Shown: positions 1-11,091 of the stretch, in pieces | How the letters are laid out: each line of letters begins with the position of its first letter | How positions within the stretch are numbered: the first letter of the stretch is position 1 | Assembly (NCBI RefSeq): GCF_023898315.1 | Contig: NC_064619.1 | Location: forward strand, 348,016,650 to 348,080,649 | Reading direction: 5' to 3' | Source of the DNA: Schistocerca nitens | Taxonomy: Eukaryota; Arthropoda; Insecta; Orthoptera; Acrididae | DNA: 64,000 bases | Made by a program: the position numbers and the translations under genes | The notes under the pieces: model-generated | The model's input: only the letters and a program-made list of their open reading frames with translations | Told to the model about the DNA's origin: nothing | The model's database searches: none

Positions 1-507
1 CTGATGTCTTTCGGAGAAACAATAACAGGCCTAGACCGAACATTCTCCAAGCCACTGCAAGAAGGCTGGGACTCAGTTTTCTTGTGTCGTGAATTTGGTT
101 CGCGGAGACCTTTAGTGTTTGAATTTCATTATTTCCTTCTTTTATCGTGTCAGAATATATAGCAGTAGGGCTATCAGAATTTAGTCCATCTGTTACGAAA
201 CAAGGAGCAAATTCATGGTCGCGAAAGACGTCTCTATTGAAGGGGAAAATGCCACAAGTGTTTAGTCCTGCTGGGATATTTGGTGGCGTAAGCTCAGGAG
301 GACATGCAGAAGTAACAATTCCTGGAATTTCCTACATTTTCGTTGTCGACTCTGGGTGATTTAAGATCCACGAATCACTTGCAGTATTCCCGTACTTCTT
401 CAGTGGTTCGTACATTTGCCGTTGTAAAGGTTGCAATTGGTGCGAGCAGTAAAACGGAAATGACAAGAAAACAAAACCGTTCTCTTTCGCATAGTTGATC
501 TCATTAC
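1..507. other. Unassigned sequence
   Basis: No recognisable coding or repeat signature. A 70-codon frame at 147-359 has no motif I know and is probably chance. The stretch may be unrecognised 5' sequence of the CR1/L2-type LINE that becomes readable further downstream. Confidence 0.4.
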
Positions 508-1749
508 TTGACAATGAGACATACCATTATCAAGGAGAAGAAGACAAGGACTATGTTTAGAGAACTTTGTAAAAATGAAAAAGTTTTTCAAAAAATTGCA
601 AAAATATGTGGAAAACAAATGGAAAAATCCAAAGTAATCGTGCATCATATCCTAGACGAATGTGTTCCGCGTCTTAAGGGATGGGAAAAACCCACCATGG
701 TGTAATAGCAGTGTTAGAAAACTCCTACGTAAGCAAAGAGACTTCGCATCAGATTACAGAGAAGTAAAACCTCGCTGACAAAAGAAATCTGAACGAAGTG
801 TAAAAGAGAGTAAGGACAGCAATGAGAGAAGCGTTCAATGGTTTTGAAAGTAAGACGATGTCAACCTATATGAGTAAAAACCCCAAGAGGTTTTGGTCGT
901 ATGCAAAATCAGTAAGTGGGTCAAAATCATCTATTCATTCACTCCGTGACCATACTGGCACCGAAACGAAAAATGCCAGAGAGAAGGCTGAAATACTAAA
1001 TTTGGTCTACCAAAATTGTTTCACCGCAGAAGATCATAACACGGTCTCTCCTTTCAACCGTCGAACGAACGTCAAAATGGAAGATACTGAGATAACCGAT
1101 CGCGGAACAGAAAAATAACTACAATCACTTGGTAGTGGAAAGGCGTCAGGACCAGATGAGATAGCTATAGGATTCTACAAAGACTACGAAAAAGAACTTA
1201 CTCCTGTTCCAGCAGTAAATACTGTCGTAGACCGCTTGAGCAACGAAGGTCACCTAGCGAGTGGAAGAAAGCGCAGGTCTTTCCCGTTTTTAGAAGGTCC
1301 ATAGTTCAGACGCACACAAATACCGACCTATATCATTGACGTCAGTTGGTTGTGTAAGCATGTTTTATGCTAAAAACTTATGACGTTCTTGGAGAAGGAA
1401 AATCTCCCCTATAAAGGTGGAGTCCGCAAATAGAGATCCTGGAAACTCAGCTCGCTCAGTATCTCCATGAGATCCATAGTGCCTTGGACGATGGCGTTCT
1501 AGATGATGCCGTGTTCCTTGAATTCAGGACGGCATTTGACACTGTCCCGCACTGCCGTTTAGTGAAAAAAATATGAGATTATCTAGTATCGGAGCTGTTT
1601 TGAGACTGGATTCAAGATTTCCTTACAGACAGAACTCAAGACGTCTCTTTTAATGGAACAAAATCAACGAATGTAAAGGTAATTTCCAGTGTAACCCGAG
1701 ACAGTGTGATAGGACATTTGCTGTTTTCAGTATATATAAATGATCTAGT
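508..1749 (+). pseudogene. CR1/L2-type LINE ORF2, part 1 (decayed)
   Basis: Remains of a non-LTR retrotransposon reverse transcriptase. The region around 550-1120 reads like the linker between endonuclease and RT. Around 1130-1200 a KASGPDEI-like motif marks the start of the RT domain. Around 1510-1555 the frame gives FRTAFDTVPH, the degenerate form of the FxDxxKAFDTVPH catalytic block, and near 1737 the YINDLVES motif appears. Several stops and frame changes (e.g. stop at 1116-1118) break it. The element continues at 5094 after the RTE insertion: the frame YINDLVES runs on into a degenerate FADD box (FSDG) at about 5107. The clade call (CR1/L2/Daphne-like) rests on the C-terminal block and the GATGTA-type 3' tail. 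The true 5' end is not determined. Confidence 0.75.
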
Positions 1750-1760
1750 AGAGAGCATTG
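1750..1760 (+). repeat. Left target-site duplication of RTE insertion
   Basis: The 11-mer AGAGAGCATTG here is repeated exactly at 5083-5093, just after the A-rich tail of the RTE element. It is host (CR1/L2-like LINE) sequence duplicated on insertion and fixes the element ends at 1761 and 5082. Confidence 0.93.
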
Positions 1761-1837
1761 TACCCGTGGTCTAGTGGTAGCGTCTTCGATTCATAATCAA
1801 AACGTCTTCGGTCCCGGGTTCGATCCCCGCCACTGCC
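1761..1837 (+). promoter_or_regulatory. tRNA-like pol III promoter module at LINE 5' end
   Basis: The segment matches tRNA layout: an A-box-like TGGTCTAGTGG at 1767-1777, an anticodon-arm-like loop TTCATAA (anticodon CAT) near 1789-1796, and a B box GGTTCGATCCC at 1817-1827. The acceptor stem is poor, so it is not a working tRNA gene. Known biology: A and B boxes recruit TFIIIC, so this could drive pol III transcription from the element's first base. That role is inference. A CCA end and a canonical D arm are missing. Confidence 0.75.
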
Positions 1838-2186
1838 TAAGTTTTGATAAATAATCAGCATTGGCGGCCGAAGACTTTCGGCATAAGAAGTCAGCCTCAT
1901 TCTGCCAACGGCCTTGTCAAGCAGGAGCGGATAGAGGTACAGGGCACTCTCTTGTCCTAGGGGTGGGAAATTGCCCCTAAAGGCGGAAGAATCGGCAATG
2001 ATCAACGACATGAGGATGCAGAAGGCAATGGAAACCACTGCATTCAAGACTCGTAGCGTGTATCCACAGATCATGTGGCCTGTAATTGAGGAAGTGTCAT
2101 GATGATCTCTCCATTGGCAAAAGATTCCGGAATAGTCCCCCATTCGGATCTCCGGGAGGGGACTGCCAAAGGGGAGGTTACCATGA

Positions 2187-5068
2187 GAAAAATATTGAAT
2201 AATCAACGAAAGGATAACGTTCTACGGGTCGGGGCGTGGAATGTGAGAAGCTTGAACGTGGTAGGGAAACTAGAAAATCAGAAAAGAGAAATGCAAAGGC
2301 TCAATCTAGATATAGTAGGGGTCAGTGAAGTGAAGTGGAAGGAAGACAAGGATTTCTGATCAGATGAGTATCGGGTAATATCAACAGCAGCAGAAAATGG
2401 TATAACAGGTGTAGGATTCGTTATGAATAGGAAGGTAGGGCAGAGGGTGTGTTACTGTGAACAGTTCAGTGACCGGGTTGTTCTAATCAGAATCGACAGC
2501 AGACCAACACCGACAACGATAGTTCAGGTATACAGGCCGACGTCGCAAGCTGAAGATGAACAGATAGAGAAAGTGTATGAGGGTATTGAAAGGGTAATGC
2601 AGTATGTATAGGGGGACGAAAATCTAATAGTCATGGGCGACTGGAATGCAGTTGTAGGGGAAGGAGTAGAAGAAAATGTTACAGGAGAATATGGGGTTGG
2701 GACAAGGAATGAAAGAGGAGAAAGACTAATTGAGTTCTGTAACAAGTTTCAGCTAGTAATAGCGAATACCCTGTTCAAGAATCACAAGAGGAGGAGGTAT
2801 ACTTGGAAAAGGCCGGGAGATAAGGGAAGATTTCAATTAGATTACATCATGGTCAGACAAAGATTCCAAAATCAGATACTGAACTGTAAGGCGTACCCAC
2901 GAGCAGATATAGATCACAATATAGTAGTGATGAAGAGTAGGCTGAAGTTCAAGACATTAGTCAGGAAGAATCAATACGCAAAGAAGTGGGACACGGAAGT
3001 ACTAAGGAATGACGAGATACGTTTGAAGATCTCTAACGCTATAGATACAGCAATAAGGAATAGCGCAGTAGGCAGTACAGTTGAAGAGGAATGGACATCT
3101 CTAAAAAGGGCCATCACAGAAGTTGGGAAGGAAAACATAGGTACAAAGAAGGTAGCTGCGAAGAAACCGTGGGTAACAGAAGAAATACTTCAGTTGATTG
3201 ATGAAAGGAGGAAGTACAAACATGTTCCGGGAAAATCAGGAATACAGAAAGAAATACAAGTCGCTGAGGAATGAAATAAATAGGAAGTGCAGGGAAGCTA
3301 AGATGAAATGGCTGCAGGAAAAATGTGAAGACATTGAAAAAGATATGATTGTCGGAAGGACAGACTCAGCATACAGAAAAGTCAAAACAACCTTTGATGA
3401 CATTAAAAGCAACGGTGGTAACATTAAGAGTGCAACGGGAATTCCACTGTTAAATGCAGAGGAGAGAGCAGATAGGTGGAAAGAATACAATCAAAGCCTC
3501 TATGAGGGTGAAGATTTGTCTGATGTGATAGAAGAAGACACAGGAGTCGATTTAGAAGAGATAGGGGATCCAGTATTAGAATCGGAATTTAAAAGAGCTT
3601 TGGAGGACTTACGGTCAAATAAGGCAGAAGGGATAGATAACATTCCATCAGAATTTCTCAAATCATTGGGGGAAGTGGCAACAAAACGACTATTCACGTT
3701 GGTGTGTAGAATATATAAGTCTGGCGACATACCATCTGACTTTCGGAAAAGCTTCATCCACACAATTCCGTAGACGGCAAGAGCTGACAAGTGCGAGAAT
3801 TATCGCACAATCAGCTTAACAGCTCATGCATCGAAGCTGCTTACAAGAATAATATATAGAAGAATGGAAAAGAAAATTGAGAATGCGCTAAGTGACGATC
3901 AGTTTGGCTTTAGGAAAAGTAAAGGGACGAGAGAGGCAATTCTGACGTTACGGCTAATAATGGAAGCAAGGCTAAAGAAAAATCAAGACACTTTCATAGG
4001 ATTTGTCGACCTGGAAAAAGCGTTCGACAATATAAAATGGTTCAAGACGTTCGAAATTACGATAAAAACAGGGGTAAGCTATAGGGAGAGACGGGTCATA
4101 TACAATATGTACAACAACCAAGAGGGAATAATAAGAGTGGACGATCAAGAACGAAGTGCTCGTATTAAGAAGGGTGTAAGACAAGGCTGTAGCCTTTCGC
4201 CCCTACTCTTCAATCTGTACATCGAGGAAGCAATGATGGAAATAAAAGAAAGGTTCATGAGTGGAATTAAAATACAGGGTGAAAGGATATCAATGATACG
4301 ATTCGCTGATGACATTGCTATCCTGAGTGAAAGTGAAGAAGAATTAAATGATCTGCCGAACGGAATGAACACTCTAATGAGTACACAGTATGGTTTGAGA
4401 GTAAATCGGAGAAAGACGAAGGTAATGAGAAGTTGTAGAAATGAGAACAGCGAGAAACTTAACATCAGGATTGATGGTCACGAAGTCAATGAAGTTAAGG
4501 AATTCTGCTACCTAGGCAGTAAAATAACCAATGACGGACGGAGCAAGGAGGACATCAAAAGCAGACTCGCTATGGCAAAAAAGGAATTTCTGGCCAAGAG
4601 AAGTCTACTAATATCAAATACCGGCCTTAATTTGAGGAAGAAATTTCTGAGGATGTACGTCTGAAGTACAGCATTGTATGGTAGTCAAACATGGACTGTG
4701 GAAAACCGGAACTGAAGAGAATCGAAGCATTTGAGATGTGGTGCTATAGACGAATGTTGAAAATTAGGTGGACTGATAAGGTAAGGAATGAGGAGGTTCT
4801 ATGCAGAATCGGAGAGGAAAGGAATATGTGGAAAACACTGATAATGAGAAGGGACAGGATGATAGAACATCTGCTAAGACATGAGGGAATGACTTCCATG
4901 GTACTAGAGGGAGCTGTAGAGGGCAAAAACTGTAGAGGAAGTCAGAGATTGGAATACGTCAAGCAAATAATTGAGGACGTAGGTTGCAAGTGCTACTCTG
5001 AGATGAAGAGGTTAGCACAGGAAAGGAATACGTGGCGGGCCGCATCAAACCAGTCAGTAGACCAATGA
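2187..5068 (+). pseudogene. RTE endonuclease/reverse transcriptase (broken ORF)
   Basis: Endonuclease: the WNVRSLN block near 2237 and catalytic-Glu block VSEVKW near 2320-2340; [10 protein letters not shown] near 2636; [10 protein letters not shown] near 2838; and a final DH box that reads DIDHN instead of the usual DSDHN near 2910. Reverse transcriptase: NKAEGIDNIPSEFL near 3615-3660, DQFGFRK near 3895, catalytic FVDLEKAFD near 4000-4030, GVRQGCSLSPLLFNLYIEEA near 4170-4230, and catalytic FADD near 4303. The C-terminal zinc-free tail ends at 5068. Damage: stops at 2357 (TGG to TGA), 2609, 3771 and 4662, plus frame changes near 3245 and between 4664 and 4691. Otherwise the catalytic residues are intact, so decay is fairly recent. 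Confidence 0.9.
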
Positions 5069-5082
5069 CGAAAAAAAAAAGA

Positions 5083-5093
5083 AGAGAGCATTG
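5083..5093 (+). repeat. Right target-site duplication of RTE insertion
   Basis: Exact copy of the 11-mer at 1750-1760. Host LINE sequence resumes after it in the same frame. Confidence 0.93.
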
Positions 5094-5925
5094 CATGCTC
5101 TCTGAGTCTGTTCTCAGACGGTGCGGTTGTCTGTAAAAAAGTGGCAACGCCAGACGATAATAGCGATTTGCAGAATGAACTCCAGATAATTGATGAATGG
5201 TACAGGTTCTGGCAGTTGACCCTAAATGTAAATAAGAGTAATTTATTGTGCATACATAGGAAAAGACATTCACTACTGTACAGCTACATTATTGATGCCA
5301 AACCGCTGTAAACAGTATCTGCCGCAGAATATCAAGGAGTAACTATCCGGAGCGACCTTAAGTGGAATGACCATATGAAACAAATAGTGGTAAAAGCAGA
5401 TGCCAGACTCAGATTCATAGGAAAAATCTGAAGGAAATGTAATTCATCCACGAAAGAAGTGGCTTATAATTAGCTTGTTTGACCTCTTCTTGGGTATGTT
5501 CATCTATCTGGCATTGCTAGCAGATAGGACTGATAGACGAGATAGAGAAGATCCAACGAAGAGCAGCACGTTTGGTCATGGAATCGTTTGGTACTTACTA
5601 CAGTTCTCGGAGATGCGCAATAAACTCCATTAGCAGACGTTAGAAGAGAGGCGTTTTGCATCACGGAGAGATTTACTATTGGAATTTCGAGGGATCACTT
5701 TCCGAGATGAATCGGACATCATATTACTTCCACCTGCAAACGTCTTGCGTAATTACCAAGAGGAGAAAAGTCGAGAAATTAGCGCCAATACAGAGGCTTA
5801 TTGACAATAAATCTTCCCCGCGGGTTATTCGCGAGTGGGACAGGGTTGGAGGGCTTAGTTAACCTTACAAAAAGTGCCCTCCACCACACACCATTAGGCG
5901 GCTTGCGAATTGTGATGTAGATGTG
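5094..5925 (+). pseudogene. CR1/L2-type LINE ORF2, part 2 and 3' end
   Basis: Continuation of the LINE interrupted at 1760. It carries the degenerate FADD box (FSDG, about 5107-5118), a block equivalent to LGVTIxxDLKWNxH near 5330-5370, the EEIEKIQRRAAR-like block near 5540-5570 and a final SPRVIREWDR block near 5815-5845. The 3' end has the family's CCACACACCATTAGG-like 3' UTR and a short GATGTAGATGTGG tail at about 5913-5925. A better-preserved relative at 10377-11083 confirms the 3' structure. Numerous stops. Confidence 0.78.
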
Positions 5926-6310
5926 GTAATAGCGAATACTCTGTGCAAGAACACAAAGGGAGGAGGTATACTAGGAAAAGGCGAAGATTTCAGTTAAACT
6001 GCATCTGTGTCTGGCAGAGATTACGAAATCAGATTTAGATTGTAAGGAGTACCCAGGAGCAGATAAAGACTCAGATCACCATGTAGTAGTAATGAAAAGT
6101 AGGCTGAAGTTTAAGAGCCTAGACAGGAAGAATCAGCATGCAAAGAAATGGCATACGGGAATACTAAGGAATGAAGAGGTACGCTTGAAGTTCTATAAAG
6201 CTGTAGATACTATTATAAGGAATGGCATAGGGGGCAGTTCAGCTGAATAGCAATGGCCATCTGTAAAAAGAACAATCACAGAAGTTGGGAAGAGAATTGT
6301 CGGTACAAAG

Positions 6311-6502
6311 GCCGGCCGCTGTGTCCGAGCGGTTCTAAGTGTTTCAGTCCAGAAACGCGCTGCTGCTATGGTCGCAGGTTCGAATCCTGCCTCGGGCATG
6401 GGTGTGTGATGTCCTTAGTTAGCTATAGGTAGTTCTGTTTAGAGGACTGATGACTACAGATGTTAAGTCCCATAGTGCTCAGAGCCATTTGAACGATATT
6501 TT
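6311..6502 (+). mobile_element. SINE with class II (Leu/Ser-like) tRNA head
   Basis: Head GCCGGCCGCTGTGTCCGAGCGG with A box near 6321-6331, B box GGTTCGAATCC near 6377-6387, then the tail ending CATAGTGCTCAGAGCCATTTGAAC. Imperfect 11-bp TSD: TCGGTACAAAG (6300-6310) against TCGTTACAAAG (6503-6513). Non-autonomous, probably moved by a LINE. Other copies with the same tail core occur throughout the window. Confidence 0.9.
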
Positions 6503-6905
6503 TCGTTACAAAGACGGGTAACGGAAAAGTGCTGCAGTTGATCGATGAAAAAAGTAAGTAAAAGGAAATTCAGGAATACATAATTACAAGTCACTTAGGA
6601 ATAAAATAGACAGGAAGTGCAGAGAAGCTAAGGCTGCATGACGAATGTGAAAAAACCGAAAGCGAAATGACTGTCGGAAGGACAGACTCAGCATGTAGGA
6701 AAGTGAAAAAAACCTTCGCTGAAGCCAGAAGCAAGGGGGGTAAGATTAAGAGTACAATGGGAATACAACTGTTAAGGGCCCAGGAGAGAGCGGAGAGAGG
6801 GCGAAAGAATACATTAAGGGCTTCTTTGTCAAGGAGGACATGTCTGATGACCTGACAAAAGAAGAAACAGTAGTCGATTTAGAAGAGATAGGGGATCCGA
6901 TATTA

Positions 6906-8296
6906 CACTACTGGCCATTAAAATTGCTACACCACGAAGATGACGTGCTACAGACGCGAAATTTAACCGACGGGAAGAAGCTGCTGTGATATGCAAATGG
7001 TTAGCTATTCAGAGCATTCACAAAGGTTGGCGCCGGTTGCGACAACTACAACGTGCTGACATGAGGAAAGTTTCCAACCGATTTCTTATACACAAACAGC
7101 AGTTCAACGGCGTTGCCTGGTGAAACGTTGTTGTGATGCCTCGTGTAAGGAGGAAAAATGCGTACCATCATGTTTCCGACTTTGATAAAGGTCGGATTGT
7201 AGCCTATCGCGATTGCAGTTTATCGTATCGCGACATTGCTGCTCGCGTTGGTCGAGATCCAGTGACTGTTAGCAGAATATGGAATCGGTGGGTTCAGGAG
7301 GGTAATACGGAACGCCATGCTGGATCCCAACGGCCTCGTATCACTAGCAGTCGAGATGACAGGCATCTTATCCGCATGGCTGTAACGGATCGTGGAGCCT
7401 GAGTCAACAGATGGGGACGTTTGCAAGACGACAACGATCTGCACGAACAGTTCGACGAAGTTTGCAGCAGCATGGACTATCAGCTCGGAGACCATGGCTG
7501 CGGTTACCCTTGACGCTGCATCACAGACAGGAGCGCCTGCGATGGTGTACTCAACGACGAACCTGGGTGCACGAATGGCAAAACGTCATTTTTTCGGATG
7601 AACCCAGGTTCTGTTTACAGCATCATGATGGTCGCATCCGTGTTTGGCGGCATCGCGGTGAACGCACATTGGAAGTGTGTGTATTCGTCATCGCCATACT
7701 GGCATATCACCCGGCGTGATGGTATGGGGTGCCATTGGTTGGTCTCGGTCACCTCTTGTTCACGTTGACGGTACTTTGAACAGTGGACGTTACATTTCGG
7801 ATGTGTTACGACCCGTGGCTCTACCCTTCATTCGATCCCTGCGAAACCCTACATTTCAGCAGGATAATGGACGACCGCAAGTTGCAGGTCCTGTACGGGC
7901 CTTTCTGGATACAGAACATGTTCAACTGCTGCCCTGGCCAGCACATTCTCCAGATCTCTCACCAATGGAAACGTCTGGTCAATGGTGGCCGAACAAATAG
8001 CTCGTCACAATACGCCAGTCACTGCTTTTGATGAACTGTGGTATCGTGTTGAGGCTACATGGGCAGCTGTACCTGTACACGCCATCCAAGCTCTGATTGA
8101 GTCAATGCCCAGGCGTATCAAGGCCGTTATTTCGGCCAGAGGTGGTTGTTCTAGGTGCTGATTTCTCAGGATCTATGCACCCAAATTGCGGGAAAATGTA
8201 ATCACATGTCAATTCTAGTATAATATATTTGTCCAATGAATACCCGTTTATCATCTGCATTTCTTCTTGGTGTAGCAATTTGAATGGCCAGTAGTG
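6906..8296 (+). mobile_element. Tc1-like DNA transposon, TA-flanked
   Basis: Terminal inverted repeats of 28 bp, 6906-6933 (CACTACTGGCCATTAAAATT...) and 8269-8296, differ at one base. TA dinucleotides flank both ends (6904-6905, 8297-8298). Removing the element restores the RTE copy 2 sequence. It holds a broken transposase of the DD34E type. Confidence 0.93.
7136..8161 (+). pseudogene. Tc1-like transposase, DD34E type (frameshifted)
   Basis: Starts at the ATG of MPRVRRKN. Paired helix-turn-helix DNA-binding domain about residues 1-100 (YRDIAARVGRDPVTVSRIWNR). Catalytic domain: first Asp in FSDEPRF near 7597, second Asp in QQDNGRP near 7860, Glu in SPMET near 7966. I count 34 residues between the second Asp and the Glu, the classic Tc1 spacing. 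Broken by a stop at 7400-7402, a frame change near 7680-7700 and a stop with loss of frame near 8000. The conserved C-terminus can be followed in another frame to the stop at 8159-8161. Usual family length is about 340 residues and the footprint matches. Not functional. Confidence 0.88.
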
Positions 8297-8567
8297 TAGA
8301 ATCAGAATTAAAAAGAACTCTGGAGGACCTAAGTTCAAAGAAGACAGACGTAAATAGATAACATTCCAGTAGAATTTATAAAATCTTTGGGGACAGGGGC
8401 AACGTGAAGCTAAGGCGAAATAACTGCATGAAAAATGTGAAGAAGCCGAAATCAAATGATTATCGGAAGGACTGTCTCAGCATGCAGAAAACTCAAAACA
8501 ACGTTTTGTAAAATTAAAAGCAAGTGTGCTAACATTTAGAGTGCATTGTGTTCAGTAGAGAGGATAG

Positions 8568-8761
8568 GTTCAAATGGCTCTGAGCACTATGCGACTTAAC
8601 TTCTGAGGTCATCAGTCGCCTATAATTTAGAACTAATTAAACCTAACCAACCTGAGGACGTCACACACATCCAAGCCCGAGGTAGGATTCGAACCTGCGA
8701 CCGTAGCGTCCGCTCGGTTCCAGACTGTAGCGCCTAGAACCGCACGGCCACTCCGGCCGGT
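8568..8761 (-). mobile_element. SINE with class II tRNA head, minus strand
   Basis: On the minus strand it reads CCGGCCGGAGTGGCCGTGCGG (A box), a GGTTCGAATCC B box near 8688-8698 and the common tail ending at GAGCCATTTGAAC. Exact 12-bp TSD TAGAGAGGATAG at 8556-8567 and 8762-8773. Inserted in RTE copy 2. Confidence 0.92.
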
Positions 8762-10297
8762 TAGAGAGGATAGGGCGGATAGGTGGAAAGGGTACAATGA
8801 AGGCCTTTATGGCGGAGCACACCTGTCTGATGACGTGATAGAATAAATAACAGGCGTAGATATGGGAGAGATAGGGCTCGAGGTTTAGAATCAGTATTAG
8901 AGCTCTGTAAGGTTAAAGATAAAAGAAGACATAAGGATATACAACATTCCATCGGAATTTCTGAAATCTTTCGGGGAAGTGACAACAAAACGACGGTTTA
9001 TGGTAGTGCGTAGAATGTATGAGTCTGCGAGATACCATCAGACTTTCGGAAAAATATCATCCATACAATTACAAGAATTGTAAGAGCCGACAATTGCGAG
9101 AATTATGGTACAGTCAGATTAATAGCTCATGCTTCCAAGTTGCTGACAGTAATTTGTACAGAAGAATGGAAAATAAAATTTACGATGCGTCACATGACGA
9201 TCAGTTTGGCTTTAGGAAAGGTAAAGACACCAGAGAGGCAATTATGACGTTGCGGTTGATAATGAAACAAGACTTAAGAAAAATCAAGACAATTCCATAG
9301 GATTTGTCGGCCTGGAAAAGCGTTCGACAAGGTAAAATGGTGCAAGATGTTCGAAATTCTGAGAAAAAAGTGTAAGCTATGGGTAAAGACAGTTCTTATG
9401 CAGTATATACATGTATCAATAGGAAATAATAAGAGGGGAAAATCAAGAACGATGTGCTCGAACTAAAAGGGATGTAAGAGAGGGTTGTAGTCTTTCGCCC
9501 TACTGTTGTATTACACATCGAAGAAGCAATGACGGAAATAAAAAAAAGTCCAACAGTGGAAGTAAAATTCAAGGTGAAGGGATAACAATGACAAGAATCT
9601 CTGATGACATTGCTCTCGGGAACGAAAAGCCTAATGGCTACAGAATATGGACTGAGAGTAAATGGCAGAAAGATGGAAGTAATTAGAAGTAGCAGAAATG
9701 AGAACAGGAAGAAAACGTCAGGGTTGTTGATTATGAAGTTAAGGGATCCTGCTACCTATGCAGCAAAGTAAGCAATGACCGACGGAGCAAGGGCATAAGA
9801 AGCAGACTAGCAGTACACAAAGCGCATTCGTGTCCAAGAGAAGTCTATTATTATCAAACATAGACCTCATTTTGAGGAAGACATTTCTGAGAACGTACAT
9901 TTGGAGCACAGTATTGTATGGTAGTGAAACATGGACGATGGGAAAACGGTGAAAGAAGAAACAACGAGCATGTTATTTGTAGTGCTACAGAAGAGTGCAG
10001 AAAGTTAGGTGGACTGACAATGAAGGGAACGAGCTTCTCCGAAGAATCAGTGACAAGAGGAATGTATGGAATCACTGACAAGAAGAAGGTACAGGATGAT
10101 AGAACATCTGTTAAGACTACTAGAGGAAGCTGAAGAGGGCAAAAACTGTAGAGAAAGGTAGAGACTGGAGTACATTGAACAATTAATTCAGAACGTGGGT
10201 TTCAATTGCTACTGTGAGATGAAGATATTGGCACAGGTGTGAATTCGTGGCGGGCCGCATCAAAGCCGTCAGAATACTGATGACTGACGACTCAAAG

Positions 10298-10376
10298 AAT
10301 GGGCGGGATGTACGCATTGTTCATATAGCAACAATCCATTACCGGTACTCTCTATTAGTATATATTTTTAGGAGTA
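10298..10376. other. Short AT-rich spacer
   Basis: Sequence between the end of RTE copy 2 and the next LINE. Nothing recognisable apart from TAGGAGTA at 10369-10376, a possible TSD with 11084-11091. Confidence 0.5.
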
Positions 10377-11083
10377 TGTATGTAATGTAATGCGAATACA
10401 TAGAAAGAAGGATCCTTTATTGTATGATTATAATGTAGCGGAACAAACACTGGTAGCAGTTACTTCTGGAATATATCTGGGAGTATGCGTGCGGATCGAT
10501 TTGAAGTGGAATGATCATCTAAAATTAATTGTTGGTAAGGCGGGTACCAGGTTGAGATTCATTGGGAGAGTCCTTAGAAAGTGTAGTCCATCAACAAAGG
10601 AGGTGGCTTACAAAACACTCATTCGACCTATACTTGAGTATTGCTTATCAGTGTGGGATCCGTACCAGATCGGGTTGACGGAGGAGATAGAGAAGATCCA
10701 AAGAAGAGCGGCGCGTTTCGTCACGGGGTTATTTGGTAACCGTGATAGCGTTACGGAGATGTTTAGCAAACTCAAGTGGCAGACTCTGGGAGAGAGGCGC
10801 TCTGCATCGCGGTGTAGCTTGCTCGCCAGGTTTCGAGAGGGTGCGTTTCTGGATGAGGTATCGAATATATATTGCTTCCCCCTACTTATACCTCCCGAGG
10901 AGATCACGAATGTAAAATGAGAGAGATTCGAGCGCGCACGGAGGCTTTCAGACAGTCGTTCTTCCCGCGAACCATACGCGACTGGAACAGAATAGGGAGG
11001 TAATGACAATGGCACGTAAATTGCCCTCCGCCACACACCGTTGGGTGGCTTGCGGAGTATAAATGTAGATGTAGATGTAGATG
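10377..11083 (+). mobile_element. CR1/L2-type LINE, 5'-truncated, with (GATGTA)n tail
   Basis: Only the last 700 bp of the element is present, as expected from incomplete target-primed reverse transcription. After the ORF comes a short 3' UTR (CCACACACCGTTGGGTGGC) and a tail of tandem GATGTA units (about 11064-11083). TAGGAGTA occurs on both sides (10369-10376, 11084-11091) and may be the TSD, although its similarity to the tail repeat makes this uncertain. Confidence 0.85.
10390..10993 (+). pseudogene. CR1/L2-type RT C-terminal domain (partial)
   Basis: An open frame from 10390 to 10920 covers the end of the RT and the C-terminal domain: LGVCVRIDLKWNDH, AYKTLIRPILEYCLSVWDPY and EEIEKIQRRAARFVTGLF. 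After a frame change near 10915 the family's closing RQSFFPRTIRDWNR block follows (about 10945-10990). Truncated at the 5' end, so there is no catalytic core and no function. Well enough preserved to suggest a young insertion. Confidence 0.85.
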
Positions 11084-11091
11084 TAGGAGTA

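Larger units (their letters stand above)
1761..5082 (+). mobile_element. RTE-type LINE, full length, with tRNA-like 5' head
   Basis: A 3.3-kb non-LTR retrotransposon flanked by an 11-bp TSD and ending in an A-rich tail (5071-5082). Order: tRNA-like module 1761-1837, a 5' leader to about 2186, one broken ORF with apurinic-type endonuclease, reverse transcriptase and a short C-terminal domain, then the tail. There is almost no 3' UTR: the stop at 5066-5068 lies next to the A tail, as is common in RTE-clade elements. A second, older and rearranged copy lies at 5926-10297. The intact TSD shows the tRNA-like head inserted together with the LINE body and is not a separate SINE. Confidence 0.9.
5926..10297 (+). 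mobile_element. RTE-type LINE copy 2, 5'-truncated, old and interrupted
   Basis: Starts at the equivalent of base 2757 of the first RTE copy and can be followed in pieces: 5926-6310, 6503-6905, 8297-8567 and 8762-10297. Readable landmarks include the linker near 6655-6760, RT sequence DQFGFRKGKDTREAI near 9197-9240 and a 3' end GCGGGCCGCATCAAA near 10251. It has many indels and no long frame. Three later insertions sit in it: SINE 6311-6502, Tc1-like element 6906-8296 and SINE 8568-8761. All have clear TSDs, which gives their order. Confidence 0.85.

Noticed and set aside
1761-1837. tRNA-Met gene
   Set aside because: Acceptor stem does not pair and the segment lies inside a TSD-bounded LINE.
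10369-11091. Firm 8-bp TSD for the CR1/L2-type LINE
   Set aside because: TAGGAGTA is close to the element's own GATGTA tail, so the match may be chance. Kept only as a possibility.
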